A stretch of DNA of 64,000 nt from Niebla homalea (lineage: Eukaryota; Ascomycota; Lecanoromycetes; Lecanorales; Ramalinaceae). The notes under the pieces were generated by a model, which did not search any database, was not told the DNA's origin, and saw nothing but the letters and a program-made list of their open reading frames with translations. Positions within the stretch are counted from its first letter, which is position 1. Every line of letters begins with the position of its first letter. The stretch lies in assembly GCA_019925105.1 (NCBI GenBank), contig JAHGAU010000006.1:496001-560000 (forward strand), written 5' to 3'. The translations under genes and the position numbers were made by a program. Shown here piece by piece: positions 32,201 through 44,440 of this stretch.

Positions 32201-33172
32201 TCACATGACGGAGCAGCCCTTCCCACCGCCCCCAGACGATCCCGTGCCTTTGCCCTTGACGGACAAGGCCACGCGCGCGGCTTCGGAGAAGGCTTCGTTG
32301 ACGCCTCGATTCTTCTTCGCTGAGCATTCTGTCATTTTCATTTCGTCAGCTCATGTCAACCGTGGCCCCACCATCCCCATCAAATCCCCCACAAGAGAAT
32401 ATATAACATACCTAAGTACCTCAGCGCCTGTATCCTCTTCGCCACTTCCAGCCCCTGCTTGTAATCAATCATCTCCTTCTCCCTCCCCGCACCACCCATG
32501 ATCCTCCCCCCGGCCTCCACCTCATCCTCCTCCACTGCCGCGGCGGCTCCCTCGCGCAAATCGCACTTCAGCGCCACGAGCACCAGTTTCACGCCCGCGC
32601 AGTTCTCCGCGATCTCGCCGACCCACTTGGACTCGATGTTCTCCAGGGAATCCTTGGAGTCGACGGAGAAGCAGAGCATGATGGTGTGGGTGTCGTCGTA
32701 GGAGAGGGAGCGGAGCCGGTCGAATTCCTCCTGGCCGGCGGTGTCCCAGAGGGAGAGCTCGATGTTGGCGTTGTCGACGAAGATGTCGTGGACGTAGTTT
32801 TCTTGGTGTCGATGCTGTCAACTCTATGCGCCGCGGTGGAGCCCAGGGGGAAGGAATGGACACGACATACCAAAGACTGTGGGTTCGTAGACTGTGGGAA
32901 AGTATCTGGGAAGAAGGTGGCGCGTGAGCCAAAGCCATTCGCCTAAGAGTTGGGGTTCGTCTGGTTGGAGAGCTGTTGTGAAAAGACGCGCGCTTACCCT
33001 CTGGTGAAGACATTGAGGAGTGATGTTTTCCCGCAAGCACCATCACCTCTGTATTGAAGCAATTGTCAGTGCCATTAACCACAAGATTCCTGGCGCACTG
33101 CTGAGTGGGGAAAAATGCGTACAGAAGGACCAGCTTCCGGTGTATGGTCTTGCTTCCTCCGCAGAGTGGCAT
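32201..33172 (-). CDS. RHO3: Rho-family GTPase Rho3
   Basis: Five exons: 33172-33123, 33048-32998, 32905-32871 (35 nt), 32801-32412 and 32328-32201, giving 217 aa with every phase matching. Motifs: G1 GDGACGKTSLLNVF, effector YFPTVYEPTVFENYVHDIF, G3 WDTAGQEEFDRLRSLSYDD, G4 variant LVALKCDLR, G5 ECSAKKNRGVNEAF, and C-terminal CAAX box CSVM for prenylation. MPLCGGSK at the start and the phrase SKWVGEIAENC identify the Rho3 branch. Rho3 controls polarised exocytosis and actin at the plasma membrane. A Glu/Ala/Gly-rich insert sits between G4 and the last helix, longer than usual. An upstream in-frame Met at 33205 is less likely because the MPLCGGSK start is conserved. Confidence 0.93.
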
Positions 33173-34058
33173 GGCCAAGGAAGAACGCCGAGGGTAATTG
33201 CGCAATGCAATTGAGACTATCGGAGAGGAGAATGTACAGTGCGCGGCATTGATGAGGTTGAAGTAGCGAATGAGGTGGACTTGGGTAGCGGATGTCTCAC
33301 ATTACTCCAGGATTTCCTCCAGAGTTTCAACAGGGAATTGGGTCTGGACTCTGGAGCTTGATTTGGCCTTGGCGCGTTAGGGTACGGATGATCGACACAG
33401 GGATGATTTCCAAATTGGCTCGATTGGGTCGATTTTGCATTTGATATTTCGCTGGTTGACAGTGCATTGATGGTTGTGCTTCTGGGCCTCAATGTCCCTA
33501 ATTTCATCACTGCATATGTAAAGTCGTATGCCAAAGATGCAACACCCGAGGCAAATCTCAAATGTCAAAAGAGGCAGGAGCTATCCACCGCACGAAGGAG
33601 ACCGGCCCAAGCCTGCATTTACTTTGTTCGCACTCACATTGACGCATAACAAACTTCGTGGGGCAGTTGGAGGCTGAATTCTCTAGGATCAGTGTTGGAC
33701 ATCGCCGATTCATCAGATAAGGCTTTGATCTCATCTTGCCTGAAGTTGAAGGCAGGCTTGGCATGAATATTCCAGCTCCCAGCCACACGCTTGGACTTCA
33801 GCTGTTTTGGTTTTTGCGGGTCAGCTCCAATGCTTTTGGACTATACCTCTCCGAGACCGGGCCTTTCGTAGGGCAAATGGGCCTCACATTGAATTTGTCC
33901 ACTAAAATCTTTGCATCCGAGTAGCAGGCATGGAGAGAATCCTCATTCAGTGGACGGTGTTGTCGGGCATGCTGGAGTTGCAGGCTGGAGTGCAACGCAG
34001 CTTTTTGAATCTGACCGAACCAACTTTTGAGTGTAGAGCAGGTTCAAGATCGACATGT
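33173..34058. other. Intergenic, no gene seen
   Basis: Holds the RHO3 promoter and the 3' flank of MGR2. Short frames only. Confidence 0.5.
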
Positions 34059-34645
34059 CTAAGTATCGCCTCCTTCGCCCGGCCGCTTCATGTATCTCCT
34101 TGGAAGCATCAATGGCTGCCGTCTGGCGCGTTCGTAGGCCTGAGTAGCCTCAGGTGATATGCCTTCTGTCCTGATAACGCTCCCTATGGACATGAAGAAA
34201 CTTAGAGTGGGATAGGTTAGCTATCATCCATGCATTGGGATCTGGGCAAGCAATGCGCCTTCATACCCGAATGTTGCTCCTGATCCAAGCATGTATTGTC
34301 CCAATGTTCTCGTGACCCCATTAGGCCCGGCACCGTATCTCATTATGTTGAAGCCGCCTATACGACTGATCAATCATCTGCGATATCATTGACGGAAGTT
34401 CTCGTGCGCGACGTCCGTACCAAAGAGGAACCCCATGATCAGACCCACAGCTAGTCGTCACTTAGCATCTACCAAGTATCTTCTTTGCGTTTTTGGGACG
34501 TACAGCCGCCTAGCATAGCTCCCATTTTCCCTGACAAGTATTAGAAAGTTTACGCCCGAAGCATTCGCGTTCCCTTACATTTATCGAACGTAGAGGGACC
34601 TTGACCTCGCCTGCCACCGGTGGATCCTGCTGGCATTGGAGGCAT
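34059..34645 (-). CDS. MGR2: TIM23-complex subunit Mgr2 (Romo1 family)
   Basis: Five exons: 34645-34579, 34530-34504 (27 nt), 34450-34421 (30 nt), 34357-34267 and 34200-34059, giving 118 aa. Donors are GTAAGG, GTACGT, GTACGG and GTATGA, and all phases fit. The protein reads MPPMPAGSTGG, then PSTFDKWKMGAMLGGSVGL followed by IMGFLFGGFNI (helix 1), YGAGPNGVTRTLGQYMLGSG (loop) and ATFGFFMSIGSVIR (helix 2). This is the two-helix glycine-rich pattern of Mgr2/Romo1. In yeast Mgr2 lines the lateral gate of the TIM23 translocase and couples TIM21 to it in the mitochondrial inner membrane. The basic tail YERARRQP is normal for filamentous fungi. The gene has no ORF longer than 50 codons and is easy to miss. 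Confidence 0.9.
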
Positions 34646-35431
34646 AGTGGCGATCGTATGAAGGCGCGAGGGTGATTGATGAATGCAATGTCTTCTCCGT
34701 TAAGTACTTGGTCTGAGCGTTAATATAAAAGTCGAACCCCACCGGTGACAGAGGCTGTCAAGGTTTGGCAAGTTGAAGCGGATCTTTGTTCCTCGGCTTG
34801 ATCCGCCCGGTCACGTGCCTAGACAAATTGCCGTTCAACCAGAGTCGTCAATTGTTGGTCGTGCATTTCTTGTGCCAACTTTAAGTCTTGTGGTCTCGCT
34901 CTCTACTCAAGTCACAACCAGCAAATACGAAGTGAAGGGTGAAGCTTTGGTGAAGCTTTGGTCAAGGTTATATCCAACTATTGATTGTTAGTTTGGGACT
35001 GCGGTACCCGCGTGGCAGCGGAAATCTTGGCAATATTCCATCGTGTGAAAATCCTTAAACGGGATTCTTGTTTCGTACGGAGTACCCCTCAAGAAGTAAC
35101 AAATCCATCAACCAGGACACCAACTCATCCATCCGCTCTCTAAACATTTATCTCCATAACTACGGCACTCTCGCTCACTCACATACGATCATTTTGGAGG
35201 CTCACAAAGTTATCTCCAAGGCCTCAAGCACCGCCACTGATAAGTTGCTCATACGGTCATCCGGCAACCTCAAAGGTCAGAACGAAAGTAGAAGAAAGAT
35301 CGTGGAGTCCATCCGACTGAGAATTAGATGAGGGTGAGACAAGCTCACGTGAGAGCCTCGACAGCCGAGCGCCACCAGATTGCAGTCGTTGTGAACTCAA
35401 GGCCTGCACTCGTCGCACATCTCGTGCTCTA
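34646..35431. promoter_or_regulatory. Divergent MGR2/FHA-gene promoter with two E-boxes
   Basis: CACGTG occurs at 34812-34817 and, within the palindrome CTCACGTGAG, at 35346-35351, 81 bp before the FHA gene ATG. Basic helix-loop-helix binding is inferred. Confidence 0.45.
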
Positions 35432-37971
35432 ATGACTGCCGTCGCATCTCTTCCGAGCGTGCAGCCCTTGCCGCGCTGGGACGCCGTCAAGAATGGAGGA
35501 GAGAGCATAGAGTCTATGAGCGCGGAGGAAGTCACTCGATCTTTCTTACCCCGCAAAACTCCTCAGCGCCAGAATTCCTCCTCCTCATCAGCATCTACCA
35601 ATCAATCCTCTTCTTCCATAGCAGAGTCGACACCCGAGCCCCCTGCCCCTTCAATATCCAACGGTGACGCCAGCTCGACCAATGGTGATCAGGGCGGCTG
35701 GGGACCGCGGAAGAAAGTTACAAAGCTGTGGCCGACGCAGAAGGCCGAACCGACGAGAAATCAACTTCCAGCTCCTCCTTCCTTGGGTCAATCGGCCGCC
35801 TCCAACATGAATTCAATAACGCAGCAGCCCTCCTCTGGCTCCTTGGCTCAGCAAACCCAGCCTCAACAGAATGGAGCCAGACAGGAGCATCAGCCAGCGC
35901 AAAGAAGCGATGCGTCCGCTATACTAGCACTGAAGCCTTTGACCGGTACCTTTGAGCGAAAGCACATCTCTGTGCCCTTCTTTCCAGACGTGCACAAGAT
36001 CGGTCGTCAAACCAATCAAAAGACAATTCCGGCGCCAATCAACGGGTACTTCGATTCCAAGGTCTTGTCGAGACAGCATGCCGAAATATGGGCGGACAGG
36101 AACGGCAAGATATGGATCAGAGACGTCAAGTCTTCGAACGGAACATTCGTCAATGGAGTCAGGCTGTCTCAGGAAAACAAAGAGTCTGATCCGCACGAGT
36201 TGCGAGAAGGGGACACGCTTGAGTTAGGTATCGACATCGTCAGCGAAGATCAGAAGAGCATAGTCCATCATAAAGTGTCGGCAAAGGTTGAGCTTGCCGG
36301 GCTGTACAATAATACCCCTAATATGCTGGACGTGATGCATGTGGATCCCGTTACAGGCCAGCCATTGATGGGTGATCCTACAAGTCAGCAATTGTCACAT
36401 CTCAGAGGTCGAGGTGGCAGTCAAGATTCGATCAATGGAAACGGTCGCATGATCGGGACGGTGGGCATGCCCGGCAACAATGCCAACCTCCTCGGCGGGC
36501 AGAGGCAGATGAATCCATGGATGTATCCGAATACAAATACCTTTGACGATGTGGTGAAGAGGCTTGCAGTGAGTCTCTCGTGGTGATTCGCATGAGAGAA
36601 GCAACTAACGAGAATGGCAAGGCCGAGCTCAGACGAGCCAAACAACAGTCGCATGACCTCAACCGGACGAGCGAGTTCTTCACAAGCTTGCTGAACCGTG
36701 AACCAGGGCAAGACTCCCCCAAATCACCCCCGAAGATCGCGCCAGAAGCAAAGCAAAGTGTTGATCTTTCTGCCCCTGCTCCTATCGTCGCCGCCGTTTC
36801 CCCATTCTCGCAGCCTCCGGCTCCCCCGCCATCCCAACCGCTTCCAGAAAAGCCGGACAGCGCTCGTCTCACGAATCCCGAGTCGTTCCAGAATCCGGGC
36901 CTGAAGCGGACTGAGACAGAAAGACCGAGCTCAAACATGGGCTCTCCCACCCGCCCAGAGTCACAGGGTGGGCAAATCGTTCCACTACTGGAAGCTTTGA
37001 AGTCTGCGAGGCAAGAGATTGACTCACAAGGCGACCGGATGAAGTATCTGGAAGGCGCCTTGAAGCAAGAACGCAAAGCAAGGGAGCTAGCCGAACAGAG
37101 AGCGAGGGCCTTGTCCAAAGAACATCCTGACCTTGCAAACGGCACAAGGGAGGCTGACCGATCTGGCCCGCCCCTCGACTCGATTGAGCTCATCGAACAA
37201 GAACTTCCGAACGGCCCTCTGCAGAATGGTGAAGATTGTGAGCCAGCCCGTCTCAACACCTCACCGTCAACCGAAACTCTCAAAGAGTCACATGAAACAG
37301 TCGATCCATCTTCTGCTCAGGACCCTTCCCCCTCAACCGTCCAAGACCGCTACGACCTTCTGAGGCAAGAGTTCGACGAAATGAAATTGCTCATGGAGAC
37401 CTACAAGCGCCGGGCAGACGAAGCCGAACAATCCCAACGTCGCTTTGCTGAACTCGTCGAGAACATCCGGGCGGGGCGTCGTCCAGACAGTAATACGACT
37501 TCTCCCAAATTCGACAAAAGCTTGAGTCGCGACAGCACCCTCACCGACAGCGCCCACGATGGCGTCGCACAAGATGACAAGGAAAACTCGAGGTCCAGAA
37601 TAGGAGGCACAGGCCCTGGAAAGGACGCAATCCACCCTGTTTGGCCATCATCTCTATCACCCCCGACCCAACAGAAAGGGTTATCAAACGGCTCCGCCTT
37701 ATCATCGACCTCCTCTTCCGCATTGCAAGATCTTGAGAAGACCGTCCTAGACGTTCTTCAGCAGCAGCAGTCGCCGCTGGTCGCCCAGCAAAACACCACC
37801 TCAATCGGACAGCGAGCCACAGAACGTGAAAGCAAGCTATCGCAGAGTGCACCGTACGTCTCCATGGTTGGGGTCGTACTGATCGGTGTGGGTTTAATGA
37901 CATGGTTAAACGGATGGCAGAACGGCAGTGGTGGTGTTGGGGGACCGCCGAATGGGAAGGTGTTGGAATGA
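35432..37971 (+). CDS. STRIPAK FHA-domain tail-anchored protein (Far9/Vps64, PRO45/HAM-4, SLMAP-like)
   Basis: Exons 35432-36568 and 36622-37971 give 828 aa; the 53-bp intron has donor GTGAGT and a branch-like ACTAAC. Residues about 1-170 are disordered and rich in Ser/Gln/Pro. The FHA domain (about residues 175-270) shows HKIGRQTN, DSKVLSRQHAEIW and DVKSSNGTFVNGVRLS. Coiled coil segments follow (RQEIDSQGDRMKYLEGALKQ, and FDEMKLLMETYKRRADEAEQ). A single C-terminal helix, MVGVVLIGVGLMTWLNGW, is a tail anchor. The order FHA, coiled coil, tail anchor is that of SLMAP and its fungal versions, which tie the STRIPAK phosphatase-kinase complex to nuclear envelope, ER or mitochondria and control hyphal fusion and development. 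Confidence 0.9.
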
Positions 37972-39971
37972 AATCGGAATTGCTTCTTCGATGAACCTTG
38001 CACATTAAAGCAATCTAGACAGGTGTCGGACGAGACCGACCTTCGATCCTATCGATCTGCCCAATACCAACCGGAAGGTGCCTGGCAACAGCCGAGCTGA
38101 GTGACTCCAGCTCAGCCTTGATCCAGTAACCTCAACGCCCTCCAGAACGTCGATGGATATTATAACGCTCACCAGCGTCTATCAGGGATGAGATGTATTG
38201 CTCCAATATTGCAGCATTCACGCAGCGGGCTCGATCTTCACTACCTGTCAAGCTGCATCTTCAACGTCGGGACAATCCTATTCCTGTTTTTGGCGGAGCG
38301 ATAACATGCACACACACACAGGGCCGCGGCGTTGGGCGCTGTAGGATGGGTTTCACACTCGTTTGTACGATTCCTTCTTTTACTGTTATCTTGCTGTCTT
38401 GAAAGATTCTATTCTGGCAGGAGCTGTGCTTCTTGATTTTTTTTTATTCTTATTTTGGCTTGAAATGGAAGGGGGAAATGAAGGCCATGTTGAGCAAAAG
38501 GCGATATACCTAGCTCTGATGGCAGCAGCAGATCGGCTCCGTATATTTTGGGCTGAGGGATTAACAATGGAAGCGGTGGCTCCCTCAATGGGCAATGCAT
38601 CATTGGGACCGGGGATGGTGAGGGTGGGTGGTACAGAGATATGTTGGTCAAAACAGTATAGGTACATCATCGATGGTGTGGCAATTGGTCCAAAGCCATC
38701 GTTGACATATATCTCTCCCATTCGTCCTTTATGGTTGGGGATCTCTGTCTGTGATGCTCGCTATCGTACCTCCGCGTCCACTTCTATATACATCCATTCC
38801 GATACATCCAAAGTTTCATTGGAATCGTTCAATGCAAGAGAAAGCCAGGCGAGACCGCAAATCGAGACCAACCTGCCTGTCCATACTTGCTGCTATTACT
38901 ACTACCAATACTACTCCTCCTCAACCTTCGATCCGGCACATGACCCATCATCTCCCTCCCTTATTGGACGGACGGTCCATCCTAATTTCATTCATCCATT
39001 CCTTGTATCGATCCCTCCCTCTCCCCCTCCCCTTTGCAATCCACCGCTCCATAGAGCAAGAAAACCAAGGAAAGGAAAGGAAAAGGAAAAGGAACGGAAC
39101 GTCAACCCGGGCAGTCATCCGTATATCCCCCCTTTTGCCACCCCACGGCGGCTCAAAGAAATTTGATAAAAGTGGAGAGAAATTCCCCACATACTCGTCC
39201 TGCCCCCCCAACACCGAGATGGGGTGGGTCGGGGCGGCGGTCGGGGTGGCGGTAGGGTGGTGGTGATGGTGCTGCTGCTGCTGCTGCTGTCGGACGCTCA
39301 AATCCCCGATCGCATCACTTCCTCGAGCAAGAAAACAACACAACTCGCCAGCGAAATCAGTCGGGCATGGAATGCTAGCATACGTAAACTCACGTACACC
39401 TATATACACTTTCATGATACACACCCCCTCCCCTCCTTCTCTCCCCCTTTCTCTCTCTCTCTCAACCTGTCTGTGTGTATGTTCAACGGCGAGCTTCTGC
39501 TGGTTCGTTTGGCGCGGGCTAGGAAGTGAGGAGGGTGGGAAGATTCATCGAGATTGCCGTGGCCGATGATCAATTGATTGTGTGTGGATGGGATGGGGGT
39601 GGTGCTCTCTCTTTTCTCTCTCTCACGACGATCTCATCGACGAGAGGGTCAACGCATGAGAGGCGCAATCGTGCAGGACTACAACACCATCGTCAGTAGC
39701 ATGGGGCGAATCAATGTGATGTAAACTTCTTGTCATGTCCTCAACGCGTGTGTCTCTTGGAAGCGTTGATGGCTGATAAGGGACTCCCCGTTCCGTGAGC
39801 AATGTCATACATTATTGATGATGCTATACGTTGAGTCGCCTACTCGGTTTATCATGTACTTATAATCTAATAATTGTCCGTCACTTCCCTCGCGACCTCG
39901 CAGCTCCTCGCGCCGTCTGACCTTCTTTCACGCCTTTTCGTTTGTCAGGTCACCGTAATACCTGCCTCCTT
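37972..39971. other. 2-kb gene-poor, pyrimidine-rich region
   Basis: Both strands have long open frames (for example 38363-39166, plus) without domains. Local composition is odd: A-rich GGAAAGGAAA near 39071, CTG repeat near 39272-39288, CT repeats near 39430-39470 and 39606-39626. These look like untranslated or regulatory DNA rather than coding sequence. Confidence 0.5.
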
Positions 39972-41533
39972 TCACGCACCACCTACATCCCTCTTCCTTT
40001 TGTCCTCCTCGCTCTCGTCAACCCCGCCATCTCCCTTTTGCGGCTCATCAACCATCCCAGGCAAGACATCCTCATCCCAATAACTCGTACACCTCTTTCC
40101 CCTCATGCCCTCCCTCCCCTTCCTCCCTTTCCGCCTAACCTCAACGCTGGGACTCAACCCCACCAACGCGTCCATCAGCACCGAACCCTTTCTACTGACA
40201 GTGAAATCGCCGGTTCCGGATCCAGTTCCAGTGCCCGCACTCGCCGAGGTTGGTACGTCGCTGCCGCCTGCCGCCGGGCCAGACACCGCGATGATTGGCC
40301 GAAAATCCTCGGGCGCCGTGAATGTAGCCGGCGGTGGTGGAGGGGGTGCTGCGGGTGAGGGCGGTGGCGCACCCAGCCCACCAGCTGAATCTTCATAGAT
40401 GGTGAACGGAAGTCCTGATGATGATGTGGAAGCGATGGCCGGCGGCTTCCCACCAACGATGTCATTAGCCCGTTTACGGCGCGGCGGGGCTGCGAGATGA
40501 CCCTTGGGTGTTGATGGTAAAGCTGATAGAACGGCGCGTCGAGGGGGCGAGTGGGAGAGGATGGGTTTAGGTGAGGATTTGGCGGCTGTATGGCGAAAGC
40601 GCGAGGGCGTGGAGGTGGGTAGCCAGGTCAAAGGAGCACGGGATGGTGAAGGTGTGGGGGTAGAGCTACTAGTGGGCGAGACATTTTCCTTGTCGCTGCT
40701 GCTGCTGGAATCCTCTGGGCGGGGTTTGTGTGGATGGCCTCGGTTGGTGGCGAGGTTGGGGTAGGTGATTGGCGATGGAGAGGTGCTTGTTTCCGTTGTT
40801 GATGATGGTGACCCAGAAGTCCCAGGTTCAGGGTGGGGAGATCGTTGCTGCGTGCCATGTAACCAGGCTTCTATGTTGTCTTGGTAGGACTCGTGCTCTT
40901 CGGATGAGTTCGCTCGGTCTGCAGCAGAGGAGAGTCCGGCTAAGCCTGGTTCGAGGCTGGGGTCCACGGTGGAATCAGCAGCATGCCAGGCACTGGGCGA
41001 AAGGACACGGCGCAGTGGTTTCTTTCTTGCATTGCCGTCGTCGGACACTTGATCATTAGGCCTTGTGCTGGTTTCGGCATCCGGTGATTCCCTTGCATTG
41101 GGCACCTTCGGAGGACTCCGGTAGCTGTACGGTCCCCTGGTGTTTTCTGCATCGTGCTCGCCAAACCTGGTATGACGAGCCTCAGCCAACGGTCTCCGGG
41201 GTTTACGGGTATTGGACAAGGGCAGATTTGGGGCAAGGCTTTGAAAGAGCGTGGACACCCTTTCCTCACGACTGGGACTCGGGTACATGCGGGACAGGTT
41301 GGGAGCATGCCTTCGCTTCCTGCCAGAATTGGCACAGGCCCGGTTGGGGTTGCCTGTAGGCAGACTGGTGGCGAGATTTGCGGCAAGTGTAGCGTTGTTG
41401 GTCTGACGGTCTGGAGCTCACATCACCATCAGCAAAGTCAACGATGTCACCAAACCAAGACGAGTGGACCACCTGGCTCGGCCGTTCTCGAGGCGGGACT
41501 TTGGATGTCTTGGTTCCTTGGCGGAGTTGACAT
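39972..41533 (-). CDS. Disordered protein with KEN-box, unknown function
   Basis: Exons 41533-41473 and 41410-39972 give 499 aa; intron donor GTGGTC, acceptor TCCAG. The 5' exon is the weaker part of the model; the main exon is open from 41410 on. The protein is mostly Ser/Pro/Thr and predicted disordered. It contains DKENVSP (a KEN-type degron), RxxL motifs (for example RKPLRRVL) and several Ser-Pro/Thr-Pro sites. Two short ordered islands stand out: FTIYEDSAGG and a C-terminal EDFRPIIAVSG...SRKGSVLMDALVGLSPS. These features suggest a cell-cycle-regulated phosphoprotein, which is inference. I do not recognise the family. Confidence 0.6.
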
Positions 41534-44440
41534 GGTGGGGGAAGGAGAATGAGGAGTGATGAGATGTTGGTGACGCTGTGCCACGGCGTCCAGGCAGAGA
41601 CTGTTTCAGAAGGGTAGCGTCTTAGGAAGACCAACGAATAAGCCGCTGTGCCGATCAATATGTATGATCCTTGAAATGTACACCGATAAGGGTAATGCAG
41701 GCTGTGGGAATGCAACGTGAAGTACTGTTCGAAAAAGTAGGCTAATGGCAAAGGTAGGCGAATTCTTTCTCAGGAGGTGAAGAAAACCGAAAGGCCCAAA
41801 ACGAGGCAAACGAGAGAGACATTGGAACGTGGTGGATGAGTTACGGCCAAATAAGGAAATTGCATAGGTGAAAAATAAGCGAAGAAGGGAAGTCGCGGTG
41901 TACAGCAACTCGGTTCTATGATGAGCTTTTTGGAGCTATATTCCGATCATTGAGACCAACGGGGAACTCGAGACCTACTGCGGGCAGATACATGACATTG
42001 GCGAGCAGAGGGACCACAGTGCATCTGATTTTCCCTGTTGTAGGCATGGTTGTTCGCCGTTTTCTGAGACCCAACGTGATATCACAAGTCTGTGGGTGAC
42101 ACATGGCACAATCATGGTGTGTAAGACGAGACAGACCCGTATGTACAGTACAATTCATTGTGGCTTTTGAAGGGCAAAGAAAGCTGTTCCCGATGATGAT
42201 CGATCCGTGAGATACTTGACAAGCCGACCAAATTTGGACACAGGGAGAAGGGGAGAAGTGATGCGGATGCAGCGGGCCTTTGTAGGAGCACGGGAATGTG
42301 GGGTGGCCGGTCTGCACATCATGGAAGATGGAATGTAGTGGTGATGATGATGAGTAGGTAGAGTCAGAGTGATTTCATGTGGCTGCAATAACTGCTGAGT
42401 TGTGAACTGAACTGCGCCTCCACTGCAAGTAGTGTGTGCCGCGCTGCGCTCGCGATTGACGAAGCGAGGTAGGGAGATTTGTCATGTTGTCAAGATTGAG
42501 TTTTCTTTCCTCTTTGAGCATGAATGCCTGCCGGATTGATGTTTTTGGAAACCAATTTCGCCATGAAGAACAATTGATTGGTGGACACGGAAGTTATAGC
42601 AGTTGCTCGCTTGAAGATCCCAGAGAGGCGAAGACCCAGAAGAGCGGTCATCAAAAGAGAATCGTCCCTGCAGGCTACAAGTGCCGCAATACCTTACATT
42701 TTGCAGAGCAGGCATGCAATCCGAATAAAGGTGAATAACTGTACAACTGACAGAAACGAGCATGGTCTCGGGGTGTGTGTGTGCGCCAAAAGCCATGCTC
42801 CGGATGAACCTACCTGATGATGCTTGTCTGCATGAGCGTCTCGACTCTCGATTGTTATCGTGGGTATGGGTATCACCATACTTGATACTTGGTATTTGCG
42901 AACCTCGCGTCCTCGCATGCCGAGTTCTGTCGGAAGGTCGGGATATCGGTACGATTGTATAAGCGAGCGAAGAACTGAAGGAGGCAAGTAATGGGCCAAT
43001 GGCTAATGGTGGTGGGGACAATTGGGCGAGTGGAGGTTGATGCAGGGTGAAACGCGTTTCACAGAGAGGATAGTCGGCCCCCCAGGCCTCCTGGCGGCTT
43101 CTATAAAAAAATCCCAAAATTCCAAAGAATCTTCCATGCGCAAAGAATATTCTGGAGAAAAGAGCTTCCCCTCCCTTTTACGCGCTCGGAGGGTTTTGAT
43201 CAGGTGCTGGTGCTTGCATGAAACCAGAGAGTACGGACCAGTTACAGAAGGATTCATCTTCTGACCATATCATCATCGCGATCTCAAGTAAAATCATAAT
43301 GACTTCGCCACGCAATACTGTGACTACTGTGATGGACGTCGTGTTGGCGTGTGATGATGAATACGGAGTAGTACCGTAAATGGTTGTAGGGGTGTAGGAT
43401 CCAAGCTTAAAGGGGCTTGAGGTAATCACGGGTATTATTCCGTGGCGGCGGACTCATCACTCATGCACATGCCCCCAGTCTTTGCTAAAGGCACCCTGTG
43501 GATTTTCGCGGCACACAATTTATTATTTTTCCCCCAAAGCACTGTGAGCGGCTCAGTCCTTCCTAGTGCCAGCCCTGCACCAATCACACCCCCCGGACTC
43601 ATCAGCCGTCCGCTTAGTAGGAGCAAGTGGTAACGGCAGCGGCATTAAGCTTCGAATTTCGAATCTCGAATCTGCGACTCTGTTAGTCTCAGCATGGGGG
43701 GAGGGAGGGAGGAAGGGATGGAGGAAGAGACGCCCTTTGCGGCGTGTCTTTCTCTCTAGCACCCATCTACTCACTATCTTTCTTTCTTGCATATTGTCTT
43801 TCTCATCTAAACCATGCTCATGCTCTGTATAATCACTCATTCTTCATACGGGCCTCTTCTTTGTTGATTTTGGTGCCCTCTGCTTTCAAGCGTCCATAAT
43901 CAGCCTCCTTTGTTCCCGTCCGACTCTTGGACCTAGTCCATTGAGCTTCAAGCATTTATTCTTCAACGCCTATCGACTTGTTCAAACAAGCCTACCTCTA
44001 TCCTTCTTGGAAGATCGACGAGTTCACACCCATCCAGTACATATATCTCATACCCGATACCACATAAAGGCACATATAAACATACATATACATACAACAT
44101 TACAGAGAGACTATCTCATCTCACATAAACGAGTACGACTAATTGGGACGGCGACAAGAACCAATCACGTTCAATCGTCTTGTCCGCCTATTTGGAATAC
44201 TATCTCATCTCTTTGTTCTCCACGTCTCTGGAAATCGAACGCCCCCCTGGTTTCTGGCAAGCCTCAAGTCGATACCACTCACCATCATTCACGAGGCTAA
44301 CGTAACGACTGTTCAGCAGTAGCATTGGTATCAAATCTCAGCATCATAGAGGATTCGCGGAAAAAGAGCAAGACATTCGATATGAGGTAAATTGAGTCGG
44401 GGAACTTGGTGGCTTCCTGGAAAGCAAAGACAACTTCCGG
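41534..44440. promoter_or_regulatory. 2.9-kb intergenic region between two divergent genes
   Basis: Largest gap in the window. It holds no supported gene. The last about 600 bp upstream of the EGF gene contain pyrimidine stretches, alternating CATATA tracts near 44041-44100 and a possible 5'UTR intron donor (GAG|GTAAAT) near 44386. A long 5' leader and wide control region are likely, as for developmentally regulated fungal genes. Confidence 0.5.

Noticed and set aside
38363..39166. 267-aa plus-strand frame
   Set aside because: Low-complexity composition, no domain, no codon bias like neighbouring genes; more likely untranslated DNA.
42482..43117. 211-aa minus-strand frame in the large intergenic region
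   Set aside because: Composition and content look random; no signal, domain or splice support.
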